DNA from: Zonotrichia leucophrys gambelii
Taxonomy: Eukaryota > Chordata > Aves > Passeriformes > Passerellidae
Assembly (NCBI RefSeq): GCF_028769735.1
Contig: NC_088200.1
Span: forward strand, 71,239,046 to 71,303,045
DNA length: 64,000 nt
Direction of reading: 5' to 3'
A model generated the notes under the pieces. That model ran no database searches and had not been told where the DNA came from. It was given only the letters and a program-made list of their open reading frames with translations. Position 1 is the first letter of the stretch, and every line of letters starts with the position of its first letter. The position numbers were made by a program, and so were the translations under genes. This document shows positions 23,901 through 34,828 of the stretch, piece after piece.

Positions 23901-26900
23901 TGCTTGCCTTGATTTCTCACCTTAATTTCTCACCTATAGACCATACATTTCTCATCTGTAGACCACAAATTTTTCTCCTATAGACCATGAATTTCTCACA
24001 GCAGATATTCAAGACCAGCTGATTCTGGAAGGATGAATATTTTCTCATACACAAAAATTTTAGATACCTTGTTTAATTAAGTTGGTTTTTTTTAACTAAG
24101 GTGTGAATTTGTTAGTTTTTTTTTAAAGTACATTTAAGGCCAAACTTTGTAAATTTTATTTAGACTGAATTTGTTGGGTTCTGTGAAAGCTACTATATTA
24201 ATTTTCTTGTGAAATAAGTTCAATTTGCATCAACACCCTTTACAGGAAGTAAATCTATGCAGGTCTCACAAAAAACTTGGAAGCACCAATCTAATCTTAG
24301 CCAGCCCATACCAATTGCTCTTTTTGCCTTGAAATTGAGGCACCAAAATTACAGCATTTTATGTTATTTTATGCTTAAAGATGACAACAGCAATTTGCTC
24401 ATCACCTTGGAAAAAAAACCATTGTATGAGCTGGGCATATTTGATATGAGATTATGTGATAGAGCAAGTCCCAAGTCAGTGCTGTAGGTCCAAAAATAAA
24501 AAACAGGTTAAATGTAGGCAGCTAAATTCAGATTCAGATGCCTATTAGGTGGCAAATTCTACCTTCTCTTCCTGCCCAAGCCCTCATTCTGACTTTCTGC
24601 TGCCTAATTCCAGCAGAATTGAATTATCCCTCTCTGGATCACACCACTAAATCTATTCAGGGTGCATTTCACTGGTTGTGTGCTCTCACTTTACTGTGAA
24701 TCAGCATCAAATTGTGCACAGATAGGTGCACTTTCCTCTATATTTGTTGCTGTAACTCTTTCAGGGCACTGTACAAGGAGCCAAGTGCCTTCAGAAGTAA
24801 AAATCTAAATTTAATAAAAATTATTTAATGAGGAAATAATTAGGTAAATCTACAGAAAACATGGACATTTTAGATTATGTGTGCAAAAAACACTGAATTC
24901 TTTCACTGCTCTGGATCGGATCTGGCTATAAAATTTAATAATCCTGCAGCACCCAATGCCTCATAAACACTTCTTTTTTGAACAACATATAACGTTCTGG
25001 TTCCCTAAAATGGAAATTAATAAAGGACTTCCTAAGTAACCTAGAATTTTTATTTTTCTTTTTAATTAAGGCTCTGCCTTTGTAGTCCCTAGCACTGGAA
25101 AGCTGCAACCAAGATCAGCAAAGCATTTTGACTAGAAGAGACAGAAGAATTTTGGTCTATTGTTATATTCAAGGAATGTGGAAAATATAAAATTCAATAT
25201 CCAGAAACCTACTTCTTCCACACTGGGTTTCTACCCAGTGTATTGCGCAGCTGCCTTAATCTGCAGGCCTGAAAAATCTCCTGGCACGAAGAAAGTAATG
25301 AAATAGTTAAATTATTCACTAAATACTTAAAAATACAACAGCGCTGCCCTCATTGTTCATCCTTATTTTAAGAGTTTGCTGTGACCATAAAATTTTTTCA
25401 CTTCTGGAAAGAAGGATAATTCTTTTCACCCATTGTTTTGGTGGGGCTCTCTTGTCACAAAGCCCCCCCTCAGAAAATGAAGACTGTAAAAAATATTGTT
25501 TAACCTCTCTTGGTATTAACCAGTCATGCACAAAGAATTGGTAACATGGCCAAAATTGGTAAAATGCATAAAAACGTAAAATTAAATCTACCCAAAAATT
25601 AGCATATGACGCAGGAAAAAAACTGAAGACAGAGTTTTTTATTGATTATGGCATTTTTCCACAGAATGCTTCATTGGTGGGGACAGAAATACTGTCAGGT
25701 TCAAAAAAAACACGTTCACACACATATACATAGCAACTACTATTAAAAGCACAAACGAAACAAAAATTTCAAAGTTGGCTTTTTAGGTATTTTAGGAAGG
25801 CATTTAGGTATTTATTTGTGATGCTATGAAAGCGTCGCTGTGATTATTCACTGACACAAAATAGCATGAGAACAACTTTTTTTGTTTGTTTGGTTGGTTG
25901 GTTTGGGTGGGTTTTCTTTTTTAAATCTAAGCAGTTTTTTTGCAGTTATTTGCTGCTTGTGGTGGATGGTTGGTGGTGCAGCTCGAAAGGAGCAGAGACT
26001 CTGAAGATAGGAAATTTTAAATACTCCTTTTTTTAAATACTCCAATCCTCTTTTTGGATCAGGGTGAGGGTCCCTGTGGCTGGAGCTCTGCAGGGTTATA
26101 TCCTGAACTGCTATTTTAGTTTGTGTCCTCCACAAGTGGCACAACCCCTCCATTCATTCTGTGTTTTGGCCAGCAAGGCCTCATCACCATTATTTTTTAA
26201 TTTTATTTTGCTGGTTTTGGTGTGTTTAACTCTGTTTCCTTTGTTTCCTCTGTTTCTAGATTCTCTGCAGAGCAATAATGTGCCTTTTAAAACAGATAAA
26301 TTCTCATGTTGCTAAGGATATACCCTTTGCATTAATTTCAAAAGTGTGAGGAAGGCTGGGCTCAGCTGAAAGACTTTTACTATGCAGGACTTGATTTTTG
26401 TGGCATAGCTCACAACTGTAAAACTTCAGCATTCCAGCAGCATTTGGTTCTCCTCCTATGAATGGTTTCATAGATTACAACTCAGAATTTATGCAGGTGA
26501 AGTTAATTTCAGCACTGGTGAATAAGATTTTTTTTTTCTCCCATTTAAATTGTTTTTCTTAAATAACCATCCTCATTTAAAAAGGAGAAATTCTCTGAAT
26601 CTGATTTCTTTTTCTAACTGTGCTCAGAAGACATATTTCCATATGAAAAGGTAAATCATCATTTTCTTATTATATTGATTTTCCACTTACTGTGACGGCA
26701 AAGATTTTTCAGCCTTCCTAAAAAGAAAATAAAGAAGGATCAAAGTCAACACATTTTTATAACCTGATGAATATTTTCCACACTGAATCATTCAAGAAAT
26801 TAAAACCAACAGCATTTAAAATCATGGTGCTAACACGCCCCAGTGTACAACTGCTGCACTCCTGAACATTTAAATTCATTAAGCTCTTGGCAGCCCTGTC

Positions 26901-27159
26901 TCATGTGTGCATATGTTTAATATATTTGTACTGACAGGGACTCCACTTCAAAATACTGCACCAGATAGGGATCACGAGATGGTATCACAAGTGATTCACT
27001 GGGTCTTGTCACCAAGTTAGACAAGATTTTCATCCCTTCTGACAATTATTTTTTTCCAAGAACGAGTAAACAGGAAATGAAAATAACTACATCCAGCTTT
27101 CCCTCAGCTACACTGATGGAAGCCCTGCACAGAGGACAAGCAAAGTTATTTGTGTTGAC
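23901..27159. other. AT-rich stretch, no gene recognised
   Basis: Around 23916-23998 a TTTCTCACC/TATAGACCAT phrase recurs about four times at roughly 25-bp spacing, a degenerate short tandem repeat. A G/T-rich stretch lies at 25880-25915. No coding signal was recognised. Confidence 0.5.
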
Positions 27160-27225
27160 CTATATATATATGTATATATTTACATATATATCTACTCAAA
27201 TAATGAGCATTAATTCTAGCAAATC

Positions 27226-27262
<37 letters not shown>

Positions 27263-27275
27263 ACAAAAAAAAAAA
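27160..27275 (+). repeat. TA microsatellite and 34-A run
   Basis: A (TATA)n-like stretch at 27160-27192 is followed by an uninterrupted 34-A run at 27227-27260 and a second A run to 27275. The open frame through it gives only poly-lysine or poly-phenylalanine and is not coding. Confidence 0.9.
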
Positions 27276-27488
27276 CATTAGAGCCACACCTGAAGGTAGA
27301 AATACTGCTGTCAAAAAAAAAGGAGCATTCTATTACCACAGAAAATGTGTTAATGGGCTCAAAAGACAAAGTGACTGCTTCCTTTGCAGGGAACCATGCC
27401 ATCCATCACTTCCAAGCAGCAGCACAATAAATTCCAACAGCAGCTATGGAATTGCCAGGACAGCTCATCAGAACCCATCAAACCCCTT

Positions 27489-27736
27489 GGAGAAAATATT
27501 CCTGGATATCCAGGACAAAAAACCTCAGCAGAATTCAAGACAACAATCAGAAGTGCCTTTTAAGCTATGCAAATGGCAAAACCTCAAAGAAGCCTTTCAC
27601 AAGGTACCTCTCATAAAATACTTTTCAGGTGGTAAGAACTCTCACTTGAGGCACATCCCATAAGAAACCAACAAAAGCAGTACTCAAATAAGGAACTGAT
27701 ATCAGAGCTTCTCGTGGTTATTAAAAGATATCCTAG
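27489..27736 (+). repeat. Direct duplication, copy A
   Basis: The 248-bp block is repeated at 28803-29049, the same way round and about 1.31 kb downstream, with roughly 93% identity by eye. In one frame a stretch reads AFHKVP, reminiscent of the AFDKVP motif of non-LTR reverse transcriptases. The block may therefore derive from the coding part of a LINE, but stops interrupt the frame and the match is too short to be firm. Confidence 0.8.
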
Positions 27737-28438
27737 CTATAATTGAAGCCAGGGAGCTGCAATCAAGATGATCCTTATTAAAATAAACTAATGAGATTTG
27801 ACAGAATATGAATTTAAGCCTAAATACCAACAATGTCATGCTGTCAGCAAATGAAATATATTAACTGAAAACTGTTGCATTTGATTTAAGGCCCTGTCAC
27901 GCAAGACGAGAAAAGAGGTCACCCTGGGCCTTTGGGGAATCTGTTCTTACAGAAATTTTAATTTTGCTCACAACCCCTGGGAAGCAGGAATAACGAAGAG
28001 ATGTGAGAGGTTGTGCCAGTCACACGGTGACAGCGCTGTGGCTCGCGTTTCCTCATCTCCCCACACGGAATATCCCGCTGAAAGAGCAGGTAATTGGGGC
28101 TAGGCAGCTCCTCCAGTCACGCTGGAAATCCTGCTGCAGTGGGCCTGAGCCAGGGCTGGTAATTTCCCCAGATTGGGTGGGACACCAAGCCTGTCTCTAG
28201 TTTGAGTCAGGTGCAGAAGGAACGGGGATTGTGCGTCACCACATGTGATACAAGGGCTCCTTACCGAGCATGGAAGCTGTAAAATAAGGCAGGGCGAGCC
28301 AGTCACTCTTCAAAGAAGTCTCTGGATCCGCTCCTGCTTGTAAATGCAGACGTCTGAGCCTTTTGGATGCAGTGGGAATGCCAAAAATGTTCACCCATCC
28401 AAACCTGGGGCTGCACCTGCAAGCCCAGTGAGCCCCCT
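27737..28438. other. Spacer between duplicate copies, no gene recognised
   Basis: No recognised repeat. Short open frames on both strands near 28003-28306 are unsupported. A modest CpG cluster lies around 28020-28075. Confidence 0.5.
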
Positions 28439-28802
28439 TGTGACGGCGCTCACAGGGATTCTTGGACTGGGGAAGAGACGAGGATCTGACTCCATGTTTC
28501 AGAAGGCTGATTTATTATTTTATGATATATATTACATTAAAGCTATACTAAAAGAATACAAGAAAAGGTTTCATCAGAAGGCTTAGCTAAGAATAGAATA
28601 GCAAAGAATGATAGCAAAGGTTTGTGGCTTAGACTCTCTGTCCGAGCCAGCTGACTGTGATTGGCCATTAATCAGAAACAACCACATGAGCCCAATCCCA
28701 GATGCACCTGTTGCATTCCACACCAGCAGATTACCACTGTTTGCATTGCAAACACCACCCAGCGCAGGAGAACAGCACTGCAAGCCCTTCAGGACCCTCC
28801 CA
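28439..28802 (-). mobile_element. LTR of an endogenous retrovirus, minus orientation
   Basis: Its reverse complement matches the LTR at 5906-6296 through CTGGTGTGGAATGCA, ATTAATGGCCAATCACAG, TTCTTAGCTAAGCCTTCTG, ATATATATCATAAAATAAT and the end GAGCGCCGTCACA. The poly(A) signal on the minus strand is at 28511-28516. The promoter-distal (5') end differs from the 5906 copy and merges into duplication copy B, so the right boundary is uncertain. It is a different subfamily or a recombined copy. Confidence 0.75.
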
Positions 28803-29049
28803 GGAGAATATTCCCAGATATCCAGGACACAAAAACCTCAGTAGAATTCAAGAAAACAATGAAAAATGCCTTTTAAGCTATGCAAATGGCAAAACCTCAA
28901 AGAAGCCTTTCACAAGGTACCTCTCATAAAATACTTTTCAGGTGGTAAGAACTCTCACTTGAGGCACATCCCATAAGAAACCAGCAAAAGCAGTACTCAG
29001 ATAAGGAACTCATGTCACAGCTTCTCGTGGTTATTAAAAGATATCCTAG
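28803..29049 (+). repeat. Direct duplication, copy B
   Basis: This is the counterpart of 27489-27736. Both start at GGAGAA..ATATTC and end at TTAAAAGATATCCTAG. Most mismatches fall in the first 70 bp; the remainder differs at only about seven positions. It directly abuts the minus-strand LTR at 28439-28802. Confidence 0.8.
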
Positions 29050-30950
29050 GCCAAGTTATCCAAGGGCAGTGGCAGTGTCTCTTCCCTGCACTTGGGAATG
29101 TGCCACTGGAAAGCTTTATGACTAGTTCAGTCACAAAAAGTGAGTTTTTTCTGTCTGAACAGCCTGAAAGATGGCAGCACAGTCAGTTTAGCAGCGTTTT
29201 GTTGATGGTTGTCCAACGCTGAGTAGAAGCTAGCTCTGTTTTCCATGTGAAAATGTCACCCCTTGGAGTCGCTTCTAAGCTCTGAGAGAGCCACAAGTGC
29301 CTGAAATGATGTGGTTTGTGGTGTTAAACACCAAAAATCAGTCGTGCTCATGCAGACTGGAGAACGCCACCTAATCTGTGTGGGAGGGTAGCTGTGATCT
29401 CGGTGGGGTGATGCAGTCCCCACACACGGGGAATTCACTGATTTTCCAGCACAGTGGATACTCACTGCTCCTGAGACTCAGCTGGCATTGCAGGCATACA
29501 TGTAACTAAAAAATGAGAGCAGTAAGGGCAAATCAAGTAATTGGAACTGATTATTTTATTTCAATTTGCTGAAATAATTTGCTTAAGCACTGAAAAAAAC
29601 AGTGCTTAAGACAACAGAAGTTGGTCCTTTGCCCTTAAAAGTATCTTAGCCACTGGTGAACCTGTTCAGTTCAAAGGTTGCCTTCAATATTTCCCTTTTA
29701 TCACTTCCTAAACCAGATTTCTGCTGTCTCATGGAATAAAACTCTCTCATTTCTGGGGTGTGCAAAGCACAAACACTCACGACACCTGTGAGACCTGCAG
29801 AAAGCATGGTGAAAATGCAAAGTATTTCAACGACTTGAGTGCTGGTGGCAGAAACTTTCCTGCTCCTGCTCCTACACTATTTATTATAAATCCTTGCTCC
29901 CCATCTTCCTTCTTGGATTCTTGAAGATCACTCTCCATTCCTGCCCCACCAATTCACGCCCAGGGTCCATCAGGAGAACAGAAACCTAATTCACATTTTG
30001 GGTTTGCAGGAGCTGAGGAAGCGCTCCTAGCCTGGCCCAGCTGCTTGTGAGATGCAGAATCAACAGCAAAATAATTCTCAGGAAAAAAAAGCCTGGACAG
30101 GGGCCCAACAACGTGCTAATGAGTCAAATCAGATTCCAGGGCAAGGCAAGAGATAACGCAGATCAGGAGACAAAAATCAATGGATATTCTGGAGAGGGCT
30201 GCGTAAAGATCGCGTGATGAAGCGCCAAGTCAAAAGCGTGTTTATATGAAAATCATTCTCCTGATACAATCAGGCAGGATGGAGACCATGCAAATTCCTT
30301 TCGCAGAGCCCACCCATCCATCTCCAGAGAAAGTGATGTAGGGAGAGAGATAATCTGAATTTTTTTCCACAAATTTTTTTTTGTTGGTGTTCCATTTCTC
30401 AAGCCATAGGAATGAGAATGCTGTGAAAAAGGAAAAGATTATGTAGACAGGAGTATTAAAGAGCTACAAATATCTCACTGAAACCTGACAACCAGTCTGA
30501 AAAAAACAGCCTCATAGTGTAAAAAGCCCAACTTGTAAAAAAGAAGGAGAAAACTCTGTAGACTGAGAATCTATAAATAATCTCAAATGGAAAGCTGACT
30601 GTTCAGCTGGCATAAAATAATTTCCTTTATTTTCAGTCAGTTTGGAAAATCAGTCCTTTCATATATTTTCTTTTGACTAAATAATTTTTTACGGGCGTTA
30701 GTTTATTTGTCACCATATTTGTATCTCTCTTCTGTGTTTTTTTCTCCTTTTCATTAAAAATTTGCATGAATGTGTAGGCTTGTTTCCAGAAAAAAAAAAT
30801 CATAAATAAAAAGAGTAAGTTCTCCTGCCTTTCTTCCTTTTTTCTCCTGCAGATTTCAGTAGCTTTGTGCCAGTGACTCATAGCGTCCACCCTGCTGAAT
30901 TTTCCAAGCAGAGCAAGTGCATAACTCACATTTTTCATCATATTCTTAGC
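29050..30950. other. No gene recognised
   Basis: Unique-looking sequence with short A and T runs. The minus-strand frame at 30633-31331 (232 codons) starts in the duplicated 302-bp block and continues here. It has no recognisable domain, and the duplicate copy shows mainly amino-acid-changing differences in that frame, so I do not call it a gene. Confidence 0.5.
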
Positions 30951-31252
30951 TTTTACCTCACATCTTCCCCAGTGGGATGAAGGGTGCTTCATTTCATGCC
31001 TGAATCCTTCCCTTTTCCCGGATTCAGAGTGAGCACCTCCCTGGAAATGAGATTTGGGGTGAGTGGCCACAGGAAGGGTGAAGGGGGAGACGTCTGGGGT
31101 GTCCTGGGGACCAGCAGCAGATCCACCACTGGTCTGCAAGACGTGTGCAGGAGGAATAATTGTGGAATCTGAAGGCATCTGGCAATAAAAGAGGTGCTGA
31201 AGGCAGTTGCACGGAGAAAATGGACTGTGAATTTCATGCAGGACAATAATCT
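30951..31252 (+). repeat. 302-bp direct duplication, copy 1
   Basis: The block is colinear with 34527-34828 with no insertions or deletions and seven mismatches (positions 30969, about 30980, 31019, 31169, 31196, 31222 and 31239), about 97.7% identity. The flanks diverge sharply on both sides. It contains a 62-codon plus-strand frame (30984-31172) and an AATAAA at 31184. I do not recognise it as a known repeat. Confidence 0.95.
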
Positions 31253-33109
31253 TCCTGCAAGATGTGCCTGCAAACACCGGATTTTTCTGACAAATCCTAA
31301 ATGCACCGCACCGTGGCACTAAAGAACCCAAATTTTAAATCAGTTTTGAATATTTATGGTTTTATCTCCATTTTGTCTCACTCCACCCACAAAAACCCTC
31401 ATGGGCACCAACTCCTGTGACTGGAAAATTTCTAAGGATTTGAGGGTGGCAGGACTTCCACAAGCTTTAAAAGCAAGTCCCTCAAGAAGTAAGCAATGTA
31501 AAATCAGAGTGATAAACCTGTTAAAAACAAACCCCTGAAACTCTTCCTCCCCTGATTTTTTAGTTTATTTGGAATATTATGCTTTAGGTGCTGTTTTCCC
31601 AGTGTCCTTCTCCTCCAAGCCTGAAAAATAGCCAATTTTAAGTGGCAACAGTGGGAGTTCCCCAAATCTTTTTCCGTTGTAGTCCAGTGCAACACGAATG
31701 GCAATACTTCCTTTGGCAGAAAATGCCATCTTTGCATCCATATTAAAAAGGAAAACTCAAAAATCCTTCACAAAATGGTTCTGAATGTTCATTTTTTGGG
31801 ATTTTTTTTTGAGTTGTTGCTGTGGTCTGAGGTGCCAGGAATAATAATCAGCAGGCCTGTGAAGCTGACAGTGCTCCTAGGTAAAAGCAAACCTCATATA
31901 TCTATTCATCTTATCTGAGCTGGGTTTAAGCAAACAGCTTTCACTCTGCACCCTTTCATGGTCAGATACTGGGAGAGGGAAGGAAAAAAAACAGCCCAAA
32001 CTCTGCTTGGAATAAAGGCAATGAGCATCCCTGATCACTGTTATAGATATGGTTATTTCATGTTTTGGGATGTGCGTGGAGCACGGGGAGCAGCTCTTCA
32101 GCTGGAGCTAACTCCACATCTCTCAAAAATCCCTCCACGGGGCTGTTGCTGAAACATCAGCATCAAGATATGCAGATGAGGCCTCCAGAAGTGTCAGAAC
32201 TGTGTGAAATCGGGGTTTCTGTTGTTTTTTTTCTAACCTCTGTTGAGTGCTAATCAGGCAAGTTCCTTTGAGACGGTGCAGCAGCTCGTGTCATGCTGAG
32301 CAGAGATTTTGGGTTTAACCCAAAACTCATGCAGAATTGCGTTTCTCTCCTCAAACAAAGCTAATAATTCACATTCGGCTTGTTTTGAGCCCATGCCTTT
32401 GGTGAACAAAATGACAACATACATATTGCCCCAAAATGACATTCCTGTGCCCAGCATCTGGCTTGGCAATGGTCAGTTGTGGGGGCCTGATGGATGACTA
32501 TGGAAAAGCCAAGAAAAAATGAACTTTCCTCAGATCTATCCTCTTGGCATCCAGCAGCTCCATTCACTGATCTTCAAACCTCCATAAGGTGCTAGAATTA
32601 ATTTTAAGATTTACAAGAAGGCTTTATTCTAAGACTCTGAGATGTTTCACCCTCTTAGTTACCTGAACCTGACTTGTAACAGAAACCACACAAGTTCACT
32701 TTGCAGTTCCTTTTGGTTTGCTCTGTCTAATAAACCAAAAAGAGAGGCTCTAAACCAAAAATAAGGCTCCTAAAAGCCTTGCTGACCCAAACCCCACAGC
32801 ACAGGGTGTGGATGAGCCGGAGTCTCTCAGCCCAAACCCGCTGCAAAAAAAACAAGTAAACAACTCGAGCAAGAGCACCAGGGGAAACAAACATCAGGGA
32901 ACATGAGGGCAGTGAAAAACTCGGCGAAATGCCCATTTCTGGTCACTTTCATGGCTCTCCCTGCGGCATCTCGCCTGGGGGGGGGGGGGACAGGGTGGGG
33001 ACAGCGAGGTGAGAAGGGCCCTGAGGTGGGAACGGGAGGGGGACGCTGTCCCAGCCCCGCTCTCCAGAGTGTCCCCGGAGTCCCTGGAGCTCTGTGCTGA
33101 GCCACCGCT
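31253..33109. other. Unique sequence between the 302-bp copies, no gene recognised
   Basis: Mixed composition. A tandem phrase CTAAACCAAAAA...AGGCTC recurs at about 32733-32770, and an 11-G run sits near 32979-32990. Open frames are short and unsupported apart from those fed by the minisatellite. Confidence 0.5.
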
Positions 33110-33918
33110 GCCCGCATCCCACCTGCGTCCCGCCCTGCATCCTGCATCCCACCTGCATCCCCCCCCGCATCCTGCATCCCACCTGCATCCCATCCCGCAT
33201 CCTGCATCCCACCCTGCATCCTGCATCCTGCATCCTGCATCCCACCCTGCATCCCACATCCTGCATCCCACCTCCAACCTGCATCCCACCCTGCATCCCA
33301 CCCCACATCCTGCATCCTGCATCCTGCATCCCGCATCCCACCCTGCATCCTGCCTCCCACCCTGCATCCTGCATCCCGCATCCCGTCCTGCATCCTGCCC
33401 CGCACACCGCCCTGCATCCTGGCCCTCATGCCACATCCCTCCCTGCATCCTGCTCTGCATCCCGTATCCCATCCCGCCCCGCATCCCTCCCTGGATCCCG
33501 CATCCTGCCCCACATCCACATCCCACCCCAGATCCCGCATTCTGCCCCACATCCTGCTCCACCCCTGCCCCGCACACTGCCGTGCATCCTGCCTCTCATC
33601 CCGCATCCTGCCCTGTATCCTGCCTCCTGCATCCTGCCTGCTCTCCATCCCACATCCCGCTCCCCATCCCACATCCCGTTCCCCACATCCCACACCATAC
33701 TCCCCATCCCATCCCATATCCTGCCCCATATCATGCCTCCTGCATCCTGCCCCACATCCCGCTCCCCATCCCATTCCCTATCCTTCATCCCCATCCCGCA
33801 TTCCGCATCTTGCTCCCCATCCTGCATCCCGCATCCCACATCCCGCATCCCATATCCTGTTCCCCATCCCGCTCATCATCCCGCTCCCCATCCCGCATTC
33901 CCCATCCCGCATCCCGCC
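33110..33918 (+). repeat. CATCC-type minisatellite, first block
   Basis: About 800 bp is built from variants of a 5/10-bp unit (CATCC, GCATCCTGC, GCATCCCACC). The wording shifts from GCATCCTGCATCCCACC at the left to CATCCCGCTCCCC at the right. Because the unit contains no stop trinucleotide in most registers, frames stay open on both strands (up to 579 codons plus, 315 codons minus), giving repetitive HPASC or AGCGM-like peptides. These frames are not taken as genes. Confidence 0.95.
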
Positions 33919-34200
33919 CTCGGGGCCCCCGCGGCTCCTCCCGCCGTCCCGGCCCTGGCCCTGCCGCCGGAGCTGCGTTTTCTCGCCGTTTCCCATCAAA
34001 GCCCCCTCTGTTATTGAAATCCGAGCCCTCTTCCTCCGAGGCGGAGGCGGGGACGGACGGACGGACGGGCGGACGGACGGGCGGGCGGGCAGCGCTCCCG
34101 CCGCCCCGAAGAATCGTCCCTTTGTTCGGCCGGGAGAGGCCGGGGCCGCCCCCTCGGCCCCCAGGAGGGTGGGAAGCCCCTGCCCGACCCCCGGGGTGCC
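33919..34200. other. CpG-dense segment inside the minisatellite
   Basis: A GC-rich, CpG-dense stretch of about 280 bp interrupts the array. It holds a (GGAC/GGGC)n run at about 34051-34092 with several G-triplets. It has no repeat units of the array and no recognised exon. It may be a small CpG island or promoter remnant, or a GC-rich sequence into which the array expanded. Confidence 0.65.
34051..34092 (+). repeat. (GGAC/GGGC)n tetranucleotide
   Basis: About ten GGAC or GGGC units in a row, within the CpG-dense segment. The adjoining GGGC units give a G-quadruplex-like pattern. Confidence 0.85.
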
Positions 34201-34505
34201 GCATCCTGCTCCCCATCCCGCATCCAACTCCCCATCCCGCATCCAACTCCCCATCCTGCTCCCCATCCCGCATCCTGCATCCCACACCCCACATCCCGCT
34301 CCCCATCTCACATCCTGCCCCATATCCTGCATCCTGCTCTCCATCCCTCATTCCACATCCTGCTCCCCATTCCACATCCCGCTCGCCATCCTGCTCCCCA
34401 TCCCTCATCCTGCATCCCTCATCCCGCATCCCACTCCCCATCCCACATCCTGCATCCCGCACCCCACATCCTGCTCCCCATCCTATATCCCTCATCCCAT
34501 CCCTG
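34201..34505 (+). repeat. CATCC-type minisatellite, second block
   Basis: This is a continuation of the array with the wording of its right end (GCTCCCCATCCCGCATCC). It stops about 20 bp before copy 2 of the 302-bp duplication. Confidence 0.95.
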
Positions 34506-34526
34506 GGATGGGGACCCAACCCCGGG

Positions 34527-34828
34527 TTTTACCTCACATCTTCCTCAGTGGGATCAAGGGTGCTTCATTTCATGCCTGAATCCTTCCCTTTTCCTGGATT
34601 CAGAGTGAGCACCTCCCTGGAAATGAGATTTGGGGTGAGTGGCCACAGGAAGGGTGAAGGGGGAGACGTCTGGGGTGTCCTGGGGACCAGCAGCAGATCC
34701 ACCACTGGTCTGCAAGACGTGTGCAGGAGGAATAATTGTGGAATTTGAAGGCATCTGGCAATAAAAGAGGTCCTGAAGGCAGTTGCACGGAGAAAATAGA
34801 CTGTGAATTTCATGTAGGACAATAATCT
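34527..34828 (+). repeat. 302-bp direct duplication, copy 2
   Basis: The partner of 30951-31252, displaced by exactly 3576 bp. The 62-codon frame (34560-34748) encodes the same peptide as copy 1, because the two differences inside it (aligned to 31019 and 31169) are third-position silent changes. Confidence 0.95.

Noticed and set aside
30633..31331. 232-codon minus-strand open frame
   Set aside because: No recognisable domain; in the duplicated part most differences between copies change amino acids in this frame.
32827..33774. 315-codon minus-strand open frame (Gly/Cys/Met-rich)
   Set aside because: Antisense translation of the same minisatellite.
33009..34748. 579-codon plus-strand open frame
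   Set aside because: It is almost wholly a translation of the CATCC minisatellite and the CpG-dense insert; other plus frames and the minus strand are equally open, so the openness reflects repeat wording, not coding.
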